64,000 nucleotides of DNA from CAWDVH01 sp963805705 (GCA_963805705.1 CAWDVH010000004.1:620001-684000); one strand, 5' to 3'. Positions 16,692-25,712 are shown, counted from the stretch's first letter. Notes: generated by a model from the sequence alone, not told the origin. Translations and numbers: made by a program.

Positions 16692-19166
16692 ATGCGGACA
16701 CCGGAGCGGTCCCCGTCCCCGCCCGGCTGGCGGACGGTGCAGGAAGGGATGAACCGCGCTCGCGGTACCTTCGCTGCCGCCCCGCTTCCTGTCAAGATCC
16801 TGCTGGCCGTGGTGGCCTGCCTGATCGCCCTCCCGGCCGGCCTGGTCTACGCGCCCTTCGCGGTCTGGGCGGGCCGGCGCTCGGTGGCCGCATCGCTCTC
16901 GGTGGCCGCCTGGGGCGTGGTCTTCGCCGGCGTGGTATCCCATGCCTTCAGCGTCGGCGGCCCGCGGCTCGTGCTGCTGGTGATCCCGCTGCCCGTCGTG
17001 GCCGCCGCGCACGCCGGCACCCTGGGCCGCTGGTTCGTTCCGTGCCGGACCGTGGCCTGGACCCTCGCCTGGGCGCTGCCCCTCGGCGTCGTGATGGCGA
17101 GGCTGTGGCCGAGCGAGGAGGTCATCGGCCCGGCCGTTGCCGCGCTGATCGCCTGCGTCGTCCTGGGCTGGCGGCTCGCCAAGTCGTTGCAGGACACGCG
17201 GGAGTACAGCCGCCAGCAGGCCCGCGCCCTGGCGGCCCCGTATTCGTGGCCGCCACCGCCGTACACGCCCCCCGGCGGCCCCGGTCCCGGTCCCGGCGGT
17301 TCCCGGCCGGGCGGTCCGGTGGCCACGGCCGACCGGAACCCGGCCGGCAGCCGGATGGCAGCTGCCGCCGAGGCCGTCCGCGCCGCGCACGCGGGCGAGA
17401 GCGCACGCAGCCAGCCGGGCGCTGACGCCGCGCGCGAGCGCCCCGCCGAGCCGCCGGAGATCACGGTCGACGAGGCCATGGCGGAGCTGGACAGCATGGT
17501 CGGCCTGACGGCGGTCAAGGACCAGATCCGCTCGATCACCGCGTCCATCGAGGCGGCCCGCCGGCGCGCGCTGGCCGGGTACGGCACCGACAAGCCGATG
17601 CAGCACTTTGTGTTCCTCGGGCCGCCGGGCACCGGAAAGACCGCGGTGGCACGAATCGTCGCCAAGATCTTTTACGCGTTCGGGCTGCTCGATACCCCGG
17701 CGGTAATCGAGGCGCAGCGGTCGGACCTGGTTGGTGAGTACCTGGGCGCCACGGCGATCAAGACCAATGCGCTCATCGATTCCGCGCTGGGCGGGGTGCT
17801 GTTCATCGACGAGGCGTACAGCCTGGTGAATGAGGGTGACGGGCAGGGGGACAGATTCGGCAACGAGGCGGTTCAGGCCCTGCTGAAGAGGGCCGAGGAT
17901 GACCGCAACGACCTGGTCATCATCCTGGCCGGCTACGAACGCCAGATGGAGGGCTTCCTGGCCACCAACCCCGGCCTGACCTCAAGGTTCGCCATCAGGG
18001 TCAAGTTCCCCGGGTATGCCCCGGCCGAGCTGCTGTCGCTGGCCGACCTCGCGCTGGAGCGCAGGGGCGAGCTGCTCGATCCCGACGCCCGGCCGGTGCT
18101 CTGGCGAATGTTCGAGGAGGTAGGGCGCCGGCGGCTGGCCGACGAGCTCGGCAACGGCCGGTTCGTGCGCAGCCTGCTGGAGAAGGCCGGCCAGGCCAGG
18201 GACGTGCGCGTGATGGGCGCCGCGCTGGAGCCGACGTCGGCCGATCTCGTCACGATCCGCGGCGGTGACCTGGAGCACGCCTACAACGAGCTGACCACCA
18301 GATACCGCGGCTACGGCGAGACGCCCACGCTGGAGAGCGCACTGGCCGAGCTCGACGCGCTGGTCGGGCTCGAGCCGGTCAAGCGCCAGGTGCGGGAGAT
18401 CGCCGCGCAGCTGCGGGTGGCCCGGCTGCGTGACCGCCAGGGCCTGGCCAGCCAGCCGCCGGTCAGGCACTTCGTCTTCACCGGGCCCCCCGGCACCGGC
18501 AAGACCACCGTGGCCCGGATCCTCGGCCGGATCTTCTCCGCGCTCGGCCTGCTAGTCCGGCCCAGCGTGGTCGAGGCGCACCGTGCCGACCTGGTCGGCG
18601 AGCACCTCGGCGCCACGGCGGTCAAGACCAACAAGCTGATCGACTCGGCGATGGGCGGCGTGCTGTTCATCGACGAGGCCTACTCGCTGCACAACGACGG
18701 CTACTCGGGCGGGGACGCGTTCGGCTCCGAGGCCGTGGCGGCGCTGCTGAAGCGGGCCGAAGACGACCGGGACCGCCTGGTGATCGTGCTGGCCGGATAT
18801 ACCGCGGACATGGACCGGCTGCTGCGCAGCAACCCTGGCCTGGCCTCCCGGTTTGGCGTGCGGATCGGGTTCCCCAGCTATTCGCCGGAGGAACTGACCA
18901 TGATCGCGCAGAGCATCGCCCAGCAGGCCGGGGACAGCTTCGATGCCGACGCGCTGCCGGTCCTGTACCAGATCTTCCACCAGGCCTGCGAGGAGCAGCG
19001 GATCGATGAGCTCGGCAACGGGCGGTTCGCGCGGTCGCTGTTCGAGCGCGCCTGCGCGTCCAGGGATGTCCGGGTCGCCCATCTCGGCGAGGACGCGAGC
19101 GCTGCCCAGCTGACCACCATCGCCGCCGCTGACCTGATGGCCGCCTACCAGGCCATCACTGGCTGA
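16692..19166 (+). CDS. Membrane-anchored protein with two CbbX/SpoVK-type AAA+ domains
   Basis: The 824-residue protein joins an N-terminal membrane region (about four to five helices between residues 30 and 165) and a Pro/Gly-rich linker (about 185-250) to two AAA+ ATPase modules. Walker A motifs GPPGTGKTAVAR and GPPGTGKTTVAR lie near residues 310 and 598. Walker B motifs GGVLFIDEAYSL lie near 368 and 655. Each module ends with an LGNGRF(V/A)R box. The modules resemble CbbX/CfxQ and the ATPase part of type VII secretion EccA, whose ring ATPases remodel partner proteins. The ATG at 16692 is preferred over an upstream in-frame GTG. No partner is encoded nearby, and no ESX substrates are seen. 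Its last 11 bases overlap the convergent pxpB-pxpC gene. Confidence 0.88.
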   Translation: MRTPERSPSPPGWRTVQEGMNRARGTFAAAPLPVKILLAVVACLIALPAGLVYAPFAVWAGRRSVAASLSVAAWGVVFAGVVSHAFSVGGPRLVLLVIPLPVVAAAHAGTLGRWFVPCRTVAWTLAWALPLGVVMARLWPSEEVIGPAVAALIACVVLGWRLAKSLQDTREYSRQQARALAAPYSWPPPPYTPPGGPGPGPGGSRPGGPVATADRNPAGSRMAAAAEAVRAAHAGESARSQPGADAARERPAEPPEITVDEAMAELDSMVGLTAVKDQIRSITASIEAARRRALAGYGTDKPMQHFVFLGPPGTGKTAVARIVAKIFYAFGLLDTPAVIEAQRSDLVGEYLGATAIKTNALIDSALGGVLFIDEAYSLVNEGDGQGDRFGNEAVQALLKRAEDDRNDLVIILAGYERQMEGFLATNPGLTSRFAIRVKFPGYAPAELLSLADLALERRGELLDPDARPVLWRMFEEVGRRRLADELGNGRFVRSLLEKAGQARDVRVMGAALEPTSADLVTIRGGDLEHAYNELTTRYRGYGETPTLESALAELDALVGLEPVKRQVREIAAQLRVARLRDRQGLASQPPVRHFVFTGPPGTGKTTVARILGRIFSALGLLVRPSVVEAHRADLVGEHLGATAVKTNKLIDSAMGGVLFIDEAYSLHNDGYSGGDAFGSEAVAALLKRAEDDRDRLVIVLAGYTADMDRLLRSNPGLASRFGVRIGFPSYSPEELTMIAQSIAQQAGDSFDADALPVLYQIFHQACEEQRIDELGNGRFARSLFERACASRDVRVAHLGEDASAAQLTTIAAADLMAAYQAITG

Positions 19167-20769
19167 GGGTAAACCGGATCAGCTGCCCGGGCCGCAGCTG
19201 GGCCGCCCGGCTGATGTCCGCCGACCTGACCACGGCGATCACCGGATAGCCGCCGGTCGCCGGGTGATCGGCCAGCAGCAGGATCGGCATCCCGTCGGGC
19301 GGGACCTGAAGCGCGCCGGCCACCATGCCCTCGCTCGGCAATTCGTCCGCCCTGGCCCGCCGCAGCGCCGGACCGTCCAGGCGCAGCCCCGTGCGGTTGC
19401 TGGCCGCCGTGACCGCATAGGCCGTCTCGCCGCACAGCACCGCCAGGGCCCCCGGGCCGAACCAGTCGTCACGGGGCCCCGCCACCACCCGCAGCCGCAC
19501 CGCGCCGCCCGCGCCCGCGACCGTCGCAGCCGCCGGCGGCCCGGTCCGTGGCGATGGCGCGGCGGGCGGCACCGAGCCGACCCGCAGCAGGTCCCCGGCC
19601 CGCAGTGGTGCCGGCCCGAGCCCGGACAGCAGGTCAGATGACCGGCTGCCCAGCACGGCAGGCACATCGACGCCGCCTCGTACGGCCAGGTACGTGCGCA
19701 GGCCCGCCGCGGGGGCGGCCACCCGCAGCACCGATCCCGCGGCCACGCTGAACGAGGTGCCGAACTCCGGCGTGACCGGCGCCCCGCCCTGGCCGCCGGT
19801 CACCGTCAGGCCGGCCGGCGCGCCGGTGACGGCCACCAGCGCATCGCCGGCGAAGCGCAGCGCCGCCCGCCCGAGCGTGATCTCGAGGCCGGCGGCGTCC
19901 TGCGCGTTGCCCGCCAGGCGGTTGGCCAGGCCCAGGCTGGCGGCGTCGGCCGCGCCGCTGCGCGGAACGCCCAGATGCCCGAGCCCGGTCCGCCCCAGAT
20001 CCTGGATCGTGGCCAGCGCCCCCGGCCTGATGACCTCGATCACCGTCCCCGGCCCGGTCTCGGCCTCCGGCTCCCCGTAACCGGGGCGATTTTCCGCCGT
20101 ATGGACGGAAAATCGCCCCCGTTGTCCTGGATCAGGCGCGCTGGGTGTGGCGTCGAGGTCGGTGACCGCGCGAAAGCGCACCCGCGTGCCCGGCTCCAGC
20201 AGCGCGGGCGGCTCGCGCCCCGGATCCCAGATCCGGGTCGAGGTCCGGCCGAGCAGCCGCCACCCGCCGGGGGAGGTCACCGGGTAGACGCAGGCCAGCC
20301 CGCCGGCGATCGCCACCGAGCCGGCCGGGACCGACAGCCGCGGCCGGGCGAGCCGCTGCACACCGTGCAGCGCCGAATCGAGGCCGGTCAGGTAGCCGAA
20401 ACCGGGGGAGAAGCCCATCCAGCCCACCGTGTACTCAGCGGCCTGGTGCCGGGCGATGACCCCGGCGGGACCGAGCCCGGTCAGCCGGGCCACCTCGGCC
20501 AGATCGGGCCCGTCATAGACGACAGGTATCTCGGCCCGCCCCGAGCCGCCGGCCACGGCGGCCGGCAGCGCGAGCGCGAAGATCAGGCTGGCTAGCTCGC
20601 CGAGGTCCCAGCGGCCGGGCTCGGTGGTCACCAGCACGGTGCGGGCGCCGGGGATGACGTCGAGCACCGCCTCGAACTGCCGCGCGCGGATGGCGGACGC
20701 GAGCCTGGAGGCGACGCCGTCGGCCTCCACCAGCAGCGCGGCGTCACCCGCGAGCCTGGCCTGCCTCAT
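19156..20769 (-). CDS. 5-oxoprolinase subunits B and C fused (PxpB-PxpC, KipI-KipA family)
   Basis: With PxpA, these subunits hydrolyse 5-oxoproline (pyroglutamate) to glutamate using ATP. The 537-residue protein is a fusion. Residues 1 to about 200 are PxpB/KipI-like, with YTVGWMGFSPGFGYL and LSVPAGSVAIAGG. From about 240 to the end it is PxpC/KipA-like, with VIRPGALATIQDLGRTGLGHLGVPRSGAAD and DHPATGGYPVIAVV. The linker near residues 215-240 is encoded by DNA containing a perfect hairpin. The ATG at 20769 overlaps the pxpA stop by four bases (ATGA). Fusions of the two subunits are known in bacteria. The genes form one operon with the unknown gene upstream of pxpA. Confidence 0.93.
   Translation of the reverse strand: MRQARLAGDAALLVEADGVASRLASAIRARQFEAVLDVIPGARTVLVTTEPGRWDLGELASLIFALALPAAVAGGSGRAEIPVVYDGPDLAEVARLTGLGPAGVIARHQAAEYTVGWMGFSPGFGYLTGLDSALHGVQRLARPRLSVPAGSVAIAGGLACVYPVTSPGGWRLLGRTSTRIWDPGREPPALLEPGTRVRFRAVTDLDATPSAPDPGQRGRFSVHTAENRPGYGEPEAETGPGTVIEVIRPGALATIQDLGRTGLGHLGVPRSGAADAASLGLANRLAGNAQDAAGLEITLGRAALRFAGDALVAVTGAPAGLTVTGGQGGAPVTPEFGTSFSVAAGSVLRVAAPAAGLRTYLAVRGGVDVPAVLGSRSSDLLSGLGPAPLRAGDLLRVGSVPPAAPSPRTGPPAAATVAGAGGAVRLRVVAGPRDDWFGPGALAVLCGETAYAVTAASNRTGLRLDGPALRRARADELPSEGMVAGALQVPPDGMPILLLADHPATGGYPVIAVVRSADISRAAQLRPGQLIRFTLSQ
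20083..20119. repeat. 14-bp perfect inverted repeat inside the pxpB-pxpC linker
   Basis: GGGGCGATTTTCCG (20083-20096) is matched by its exact reverse complement at 20106-20119, separated by 9 bases. The AT core (ATTTTCC) is unlike the surrounding GC-rich coding DNA. The hairpin lies exactly between the PxpB and PxpC parts of the fused gene, and both arms are translated. Confidence 0.9.
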
Positions 20770-21536
20770 GCGAACGGCGCCACCCGCACGCCGGCCTGCG
20801 CCAGGGCCTGCCGGACCGATCGCGCCAGCGTGACCGCGCCCGCGGTGTCGCCGTGAATACATACCGAACGGGCACGGATCCGGATCTGCCGGCCCGCCGC
20901 CGACTCGATCTGCCGGCCGGTCGCCATCGCCACCGTACGGCCCGCGACCACGGCGGGATCGGTCAGGACGGCGCCGTCGCGGCCGCGCGGGACCAGCGTG
21001 CCATCGTCGTTGTAGGCCCGGTCGGCGAACGCCTCGGCGACGACCGTCAGGCCCGCCGCCGTCGCCGCCTGGTCCGCCTGGCTGCCGGGCAGCGTGAGCA
21101 GCGGCAGCGCCGGGTCGTAGCTGCGGACCGCGGCGATGATCGCGCCGGCCTGGACCGGGTCCCTGGCGGCGCGGTTGTACAGGGCGCCGTGCGGCTTGAC
21201 GTAGCTGACCTTCCCGCCTTCGGCACGGGCGATGCCGTCCAGCGCGGCTATCTGGTAGAGAACCTCGGCGGAAAGCTCGTCCGGCGGGACCTCCATCTCC
21301 CGGCGGCCGAAGCCCGCCAGATCGCGATAGGACACCTGGGCGCCGATCGATACTCCCCTGGCCACGGCGCCCGCGCAGGCCCGCCGGATGGTGAGCGGGT
21401 CACCGGCGTGGAACCCGCAGGCGATGTTCGCGCTGGTGACGATGGACAGGAGCGCCTCGTCATCACCGAGCCGCCAGGCACCGAAGCTCTCACCGAGATC
21501 GGCATTCAGGTCGATAACGGGCGGCCCGGTGGTCAC
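20766..21536 (-). CDS. pxpA: 5-oxoprolinase subunit A (LamB/YcsF family)
   Basis: PxpA is the lactam-handling subunit of prokaryotic 5-oxoprolinase and works with PxpB and PxpC in the cytoplasm. The 256-residue length matches the family. Hallmarks: IDLNADLGESFG at residue 8, TSANIACGFHAGDP near 45, YRDLAGFGRREM near 85, YVKPHGALYN near 125, and CIHGDTAGAV near the C-terminus. The start is GTG at 21536, which overlaps the upstream gene's stop by four bases (GTGA); an ATG further upstream would extend into that gene with non-coding composition. Both ends overlap neighbours, so pxpA, pxpBC and the gene before them are surely one transcript. Confidence 0.95.
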   Translation of the reverse strand: MTTGPPVIDLNADLGESFGAWRLGDDEALLSIVTSANIACGFHAGDPLTIRRACAGAVARGVSIGAQVSYRDLAGFGRREMEVPPDELSAEVLYQIAALDGIARAEGGKVSYVKPHGALYNRAARDPVQAGAIIAAVRSYDPALPLLTLPGSQADQAATAAGLTVVAEAFADRAYNDDGTLVPRGRDGAVLTDPAVVAGRTVAMATGRQIESAAGRQIRIRARSVCIHGDTAGAVTLARSVRQALAQAGVRVAPFA

Positions 21537-23191
21537 CCGGGCTCCTCCGGCGGCAGGTCGCTGAGCGCGGTCGCGATGTCCCGCTCGCTGCGGCCGGCCG
21601 CCTCGATGGTGCTGATCAGCGTGTGCACCACCTCGTGCCGGTCCTCGCCGAGGTCCAGCAGGCGCTGCGCGGCTTCCCACAGCTCGGGCGGGTCGCCGCG
21701 CCAGAGCCGGTCGGCCAGCGCGAGATGACCGTCGATATGGTCATCGTCGGCCCGCCGGCCGGACGGCTCGCCATGGTCGGCGGCCAGCAGGGTCCGCCGG
21801 TCTTCCGGCTGGGCCGGGTCGAGCGCACCCAGGTCGGTGCCCAGGTAGTTGCCCTCCAGCACGGGGAACGCGAACGCGCGGCGGGGGAGGGCCTCCAGGT
21901 CATGGTCGGGCAGCAGCCGGGCGACCACGCCGGCCTCCAGGCCGAAGGACGCCGGGTCGTGATAGACGCGGCTGAAGGTGCCCATGGCGTCGAATACCGC
22001 GTCCAGGCTCTTGCTGATGGCGGCGATGTCGAGGCCGGACCGGCGGCCGGCCCACCGCACCCAGGCCAACAGCACATGCGGCATGGCGTGCTGCTCGGCC
22101 GGTGACAGCATGACCTTCCTGGGCAGCCAGTCGAGCAGGAACGTCTCGGCCTTCGCCGGGCTCATCCGCAGCGGGCGGCCGAAGTCGTGATCGCAGCCGT
22201 ACTCGACGATGTGGTCGGCGCAGCGGCTGGCCGCCTCGCGGTCGGATAGATCCTCGGCCTCATCAGAGGCCAGGAATTCGGCGATCAGCGTCGCCCGGCG
22301 GTCCTTGCGCCAGGCCATGCGCCTGCTGGAGGCCGTGGCGGGAACCCCCACGGGAACGGCCGACTGGATCGCGGCCCCCCTGGCCAGGAACGGGGGCAGC
22401 GTGCGGACTCTCGCCCTGATGAACGCGTGGTAGGAGGGGAAAGATTCGCTGACGGCAGGATCGGCGGCGCTCTCGGTCACGGCGAGCGCCGACTCCAGGA
22501 GCCGCCGGGCCTGCGGCGCGTCGAGCCGGGGGGCCGCTCCCAGCTCGCCGGCGGCGTCGCGGCAGTAGGCGAGCAGCTTGTCCACCTGTGAGGTGACCCA
22601 GCCGTCGCGTACCATGCCGCCGGCGTTGTAGTCCACCACCGCCACCAGCGCGTGCTGGTCGCGGCCGGCGTAGCTGAAGACGCAGACCACCTCGTCGCGA
22701 TCGCCGTAGGCGTCGGAGTTCAGATAGCACTCAGCCGCCTCGACGGCGCCCACGTGCTCGGCCCAGCCCGGGCGCGCCACACCGCGCTCCATCAGCGCCA
22801 GGGCAGCCTCCTCGGCCCTGGCCGCCTGCCGCGGGGTGCCCAGGCAGGCGATACCGGACAGCAGGGCCAGTGCGGCCGGGCTGCCCTGCGCGGCCGCGTA
22901 GGCGATGAGCCCCTCGCCGACCAGTTCCTCAAGGTCGGCGCGGCGACGCCGAATCTCGCGCAGGCCGCTCCGGCCGGGGCGCTGGCCCCACCAGGTGCCG
23001 AGCAGCTCGCTCACCATCAGCTCGGCGTCCAGCGGGCTCCGGACGGCCAGCAGCTCCCTGGCCGCTCGCAGCATCTCCGCGAAGAGCGCATTGGGCGGGG
23101 CGGCTAGGCCCGATGAACCGCGCTCCGGCCCGGCAGATCCAGAGTGGCCGGGCCTGCGGGGCGGCTCTCTGCGTCGGCTTTGCGGGCTCAC
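21533..23191 (-). CDS. Unknown 552-residue protein heading the oxoprolinase operon
   Basis: I do not recognise this family with confidence. The protein is largely helical and probably soluble, with no signal peptide or membrane segment. The first 35 residues are Arg/Pro/Gly-rich, and the conserved part seems to start near LFAEMLRAARELL. A Trp/Tyr-rich middle (GWVTSQVDKLLAYCRDA, YHAFIRARVRTLPPF) is followed by a region with CADHIVEYGCDHD. The C-terminus (LWEAAQRLLDLGEDRHEVVHTLIST) is loosely like DUF1841-type proteins. The start is GTG at 23191; an internal ATG about 40 codons in is possible. It shares a GTGA overlap with pxpA, so it is co-translated, but that may be organisational rather than functional. 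Confidence 0.75.
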   Translation of the reverse strand: MSPQSRRREPPRRPGHSGSAGPERGSSGLAAPPNALFAEMLRAARELLAVRSPLDAELMVSELLGTWWGQRPGRSGLREIRRRRADLEELVGEGLIAYAAAQGSPAALALLSGIACLGTPRQAARAEEAALALMERGVARPGWAEHVGAVEAAECYLNSDAYGDRDEVVCVFSYAGRDQHALVAVVDYNAGGMVRDGWVTSQVDKLLAYCRDAAGELGAAPRLDAPQARRLLESALAVTESAADPAVSESFPSYHAFIRARVRTLPPFLARGAAIQSAVPVGVPATASSRRMAWRKDRRATLIAEFLASDEAEDLSDREAASRCADHIVEYGCDHDFGRPLRMSPAKAETFLLDWLPRKVMLSPAEQHAMPHVLLAWVRWAGRRSGLDIAAISKSLDAVFDAMGTFSRVYHDPASFGLEAGVVARLLPDHDLEALPRRAFAFPVLEGNYLGTDLGALDPAQPEDRRTLLAADHGEPSGRRADDDHIDGHLALADRLWRGDPPELWEAAQRLLDLGEDRHEVVHTLISTIEAAGRSERDIATALSDLPPEEPG

Positions 23192-23462
23192 GCGGCTAGC
23201 CTGTCAGATACTCGCCGGGCGATGCCATGCCCCGGCTCGGCGCGGCGACCGTTTCTGCTTGCTGGCGGGCAATTTCTCAGCCGGAAACCAGTGGCGCCAG
23301 CGGCCGGGCCGTCCGGGCGGATGCTGATGTTACTGTCCCATCTGTCCGGTAGTAGGCGCATTCTCTGCCTAGAGTATCGTCTGCGAACCGCCGGAGCAGG
23401 GCGGTTCGCGAGGCCGCCAGCCGCCGCGCCCGGCACTGGGTGGCTCCGCCTGACATTGCCGA

Positions 23463-23512
23463 GTTGTTGCCGCTGGCCTTCTTGTACGCGTTGTTGCCGC
23501 TAGCCTTCATGT
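23463..23512 (+). repeat. Two 23-bp direct repeats upstream of the PP2C phosphatase gene
   Basis: GTTGTTGCCGCTGGCCTTCTTG starts at 23463 and recurs at 23490 with two changes, period 27. The pair lies 30 bp before the leader peptide start in the 385-bp gap between two divergent genes. It could be a pair of regulator sites or a recent duplication. The rest of the gap (23192-23462) shows no gene. Confidence 0.75.
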
Positions 23513-23541
23513 GTCCGCAGTGAGCAGGAAGGAGCCTTCCG

Positions 23542-23580
23542 ATGGCACGCGCTCGCACGGGTATGAGGTGTTCGCGATGA
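23542..23580 (+). CDS. Probable 12-residue leader peptide coupled to the PP2C gene
   Basis: ATG at 23542 follows AGGAAGGAG (23526-23534) at an ideal seven-base spacing and encodes MARARTGMRCSR before TGA at 23578-23580. That stop overlaps the ATG (23577) of the phosphatase gene as ATGA. The strong ribosome site belongs to this short frame, while the phosphatase start has only a modest GAGGTG. This suggests translational coupling or control by arginine-codon-rich translation. Confidence 0.55.
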   Translation: MARARTGMRCSR

Positions 23581-25712
23581 GCACCGGCATGTCCGTGCCG
23601 AAGCCTCGCGTATCCGGCGTGGCTGACTGCGACTCCGCGCTGCTCGCCACCCTGCTGAGCGACGCGCCGGTCGGCCTGGCGTTCGTCGGCGCGGATCTGC
23701 GGCTTCGCCGGGTGAACGAGGTCCTGGCGCGCCTGTCAGGGATGGACCAGTCCGAGCATGTCGGGCGCACGCCCGACCAGGTCTGGCCCGAGGCCCTCGC
23801 GGCCAGGGCGCAGGCCGCCGTGCCGTACGTGCTGGCCCACGGTCAGCCGCTGCTGGAGACAGATCAGCCGCTGGCCATCGCCACGCGGGCCGCGCCGCCC
23901 GGGTACTGGGCCCTGTCCTGGTACCCGTCGCGTGATGCGCAAGCGGATGTCACGGGCGTGGCCCTCATCGCGGTCGACGTCACTGACCGCAGCAACCTGC
24001 AGGAGGCGGTGCGCCGCAGCGAGGAGCGCTACCGCTCGCTGGTGCAGGCGGGAGCCCAGGTGGTCTGGGTCACGACGCCTGCGGGCGAGGTGGCCGAGGA
24101 CGCGCCCGAATGGCGCTCGGTCACCGGGCAGACGGTCGAGGAGTACCAGGCCGGCGGCTGGCTGGCCGCGATTCACCCGGAGGATCGCGAGCGGGTCGAG
24201 CGGGCCTGGCGGGGGTGCCTGGAGTCGGGCAAGGTGCTGGACAGCCGCTATCGGGTCCGGACCAAGACGGGCTCGTACCGGCACTACGACATCCGCGCGG
24301 TCGCCATCGAGCGAGACGGGCAGATCGTCGAGTGGATGGGCGCGAGCACTGACGTCACCGCCCAGCGCGAGGCGGAGGAGATGCGGGGCCGTCTGACCGA
24401 GCAGCTGTCGGCGGCGGCGCTGCGCACGGCCCGGCTGCAGCAGGCGACATCGATGCTGGCCGAGGCGCTGACGGTCGTGCAGGTCGTAGAGGTCATCACC
24501 GAGGTGGGCCGGTCCGCGATCGGTGCCGAGCGCTCCGCGGTCGCGATGCTGGACCCCGAGCGCCTCCGGCTTCGCACGATCAACCTGGCCGGCCTGCCGG
24601 GCACCCTGGGCGCGCCGACCGGGGACATGCCGCTGGATGTGCCGAGCGTCATGACGGCGGCCATCATCGCCCGCCGCCCGGTGCTGATCGAGAGCCCGGA
24701 GAGCCTGCGCCGGCATTTCGAGGATCAGGCGAGTGTCGAGTTGTTTCTCCAGCACAGCGACGAGCGGGCCTGGGTGGGCCTGCCGCTGCTGTCCTCGGGA
24801 GCGCCGCTGGGCGCGCTGCGGTTCTCCTTCACCAGGCCCCGCAAGATCACCGAGGAGGAACGGGTCTTCCTCGAGGCGCTGGCCGGGCAGTGCGCGCTGG
24901 CCCTGGAGCGCGCGTCGCTGTTCGAGCGTGAGCACAACACGGCCGAGACCCTGCAGCGCAGTCTCCTGCCCGATACCCTGCCGACGGTGCCCGGGGTCAT
25001 CCTGGAAGCCAGGTACCTGCCCGTCACCAGGAACATGGAGATCGGCGGCGACTGGTACGACGCGTTCCGGCTCCCGGACGGGAAGCTCGCCGTCGCGACG
25101 GGCGACGTCATGGGCAAGGGGCTGACCGCCGCGGCGGGCATGGGCCGGGTCCGCAACGCGCTGCGGGCGCTGGCGCTGACCGATCCGAGGCCCGCCGCGG
25201 TCCTGGCCGGCCTGGACCGGCTCTTCATCGCCACCGAGCTTGAGGAGCAGGTGACGACCGTCGCCTACCTGGTGGTGGATCCGGAGACCGGAGACGGCAT
25301 GGCCGGCAACGCCGGCCACCTGCCGCCGCTGCTGCTCTCGCGCGACTACCCGCCGCGGCTGGATCCGACGGAAGCGGGAACGCCGCTGGGGTGGGCGAGC
25401 CCGCGCCAGCAGTACGCGTTCCGGCTGCCGCCTGGTACCACCGCGGTCCTGTATTCCGATGGGCTGGTGGAGAACCGCAAGCGCGGCCTGGACACGGGAC
25501 TTGATGAGCTCGTGGCGGTGGCGGCCCAGGCTGAGGCGGACGTGCTGGAAGATCCGGCCCGGCTGCTTGATTACCTGGTGGACAGGATGCTCACCGGCTA
25601 CGAGCAGGACGACGATGTCACTGTGCTCGTCATGCACATGCCGCTACGCGAGACCGTGGTGCCCGTGGACCGTGCGCGCGCGGCAGGGACAGGGAGGAAG
25701 GGCAAGGCATGA
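23577..25712 (+). CDS. PAS-PAS-GAF-PP2C (SpoIIE-type) serine phosphatase
   Basis: Such RsbU/RsbP-like phosphatases sense signals and dephosphorylate anti-anti-sigma factors. The 711-residue protein has two PAS domains: about residues 20-135, and 150-265 ending EWMGASTDVTAQRE. A GAF domain lies at about 300-440 and a SpoIIE/PP2C domain at about 460-690. Metal-binding acidic motifs are present: GGDWYDAF, ATGDVMGKG, GNAGHLPPLLL, YSDGLVE and EQDDDVTVLV. No transmembrane helix is seen. I chose ATG 23577, which overlaps the leader peptide stop; an in-frame GTG at 23511 is the alternative. No anti-sigma or anti-anti-sigma gene is adjacent. The principal sigma factor gene is 310 bp downstream, but a functional link is not implied. 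Confidence 0.9.
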   Translation: MSTGMSVPKPRVSGVADCDSALLATLLSDAPVGLAFVGADLRLRRVNEVLARLSGMDQSEHVGRTPDQVWPEALAARAQAAVPYVLAHGQPLLETDQPLAIATRAAPPGYWALSWYPSRDAQADVTGVALIAVDVTDRSNLQEAVRRSEERYRSLVQAGAQVVWVTTPAGEVAEDAPEWRSVTGQTVEEYQAGGWLAAIHPEDRERVERAWRGCLESGKVLDSRYRVRTKTGSYRHYDIRAVAIERDGQIVEWMGASTDVTAQREAEEMRGRLTEQLSAAALRTARLQQATSMLAEALTVVQVVEVITEVGRSAIGAERSAVAMLDPERLRLRTINLAGLPGTLGAPTGDMPLDVPSVMTAAIIARRPVLIESPESLRRHFEDQASVELFLQHSDERAWVGLPLLSSGAPLGALRFSFTRPRKITEEERVFLEALAGQCALALERASLFEREHNTAETLQRSLLPDTLPTVPGVILEARYLPVTRNMEIGGDWYDAFRLPDGKLAVATGDVMGKGLTAAAGMGRVRNALRALALTDPRPAAVLAGLDRLFIATELEEQVTTVAYLVVDPETGDGMAGNAGHLPPLLLSRDYPPRLDPTEAGTPLGWASPRQQYAFRLPPGTTAVLYSDGLVENRKRGLDTGLDELVAVAAQAEADVLEDPARLLDYLVDRMLTGYEQDDDVTVLVMHMPLRETVVPVDRARAAGTGRKGKA

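Noticed and set aside
23736..25637. Long minus-strand frame opposite the PP2C phosphatase
   Set aside because: It is a shadow of a gene with clear PAS, GAF and SpoIIE motifs.
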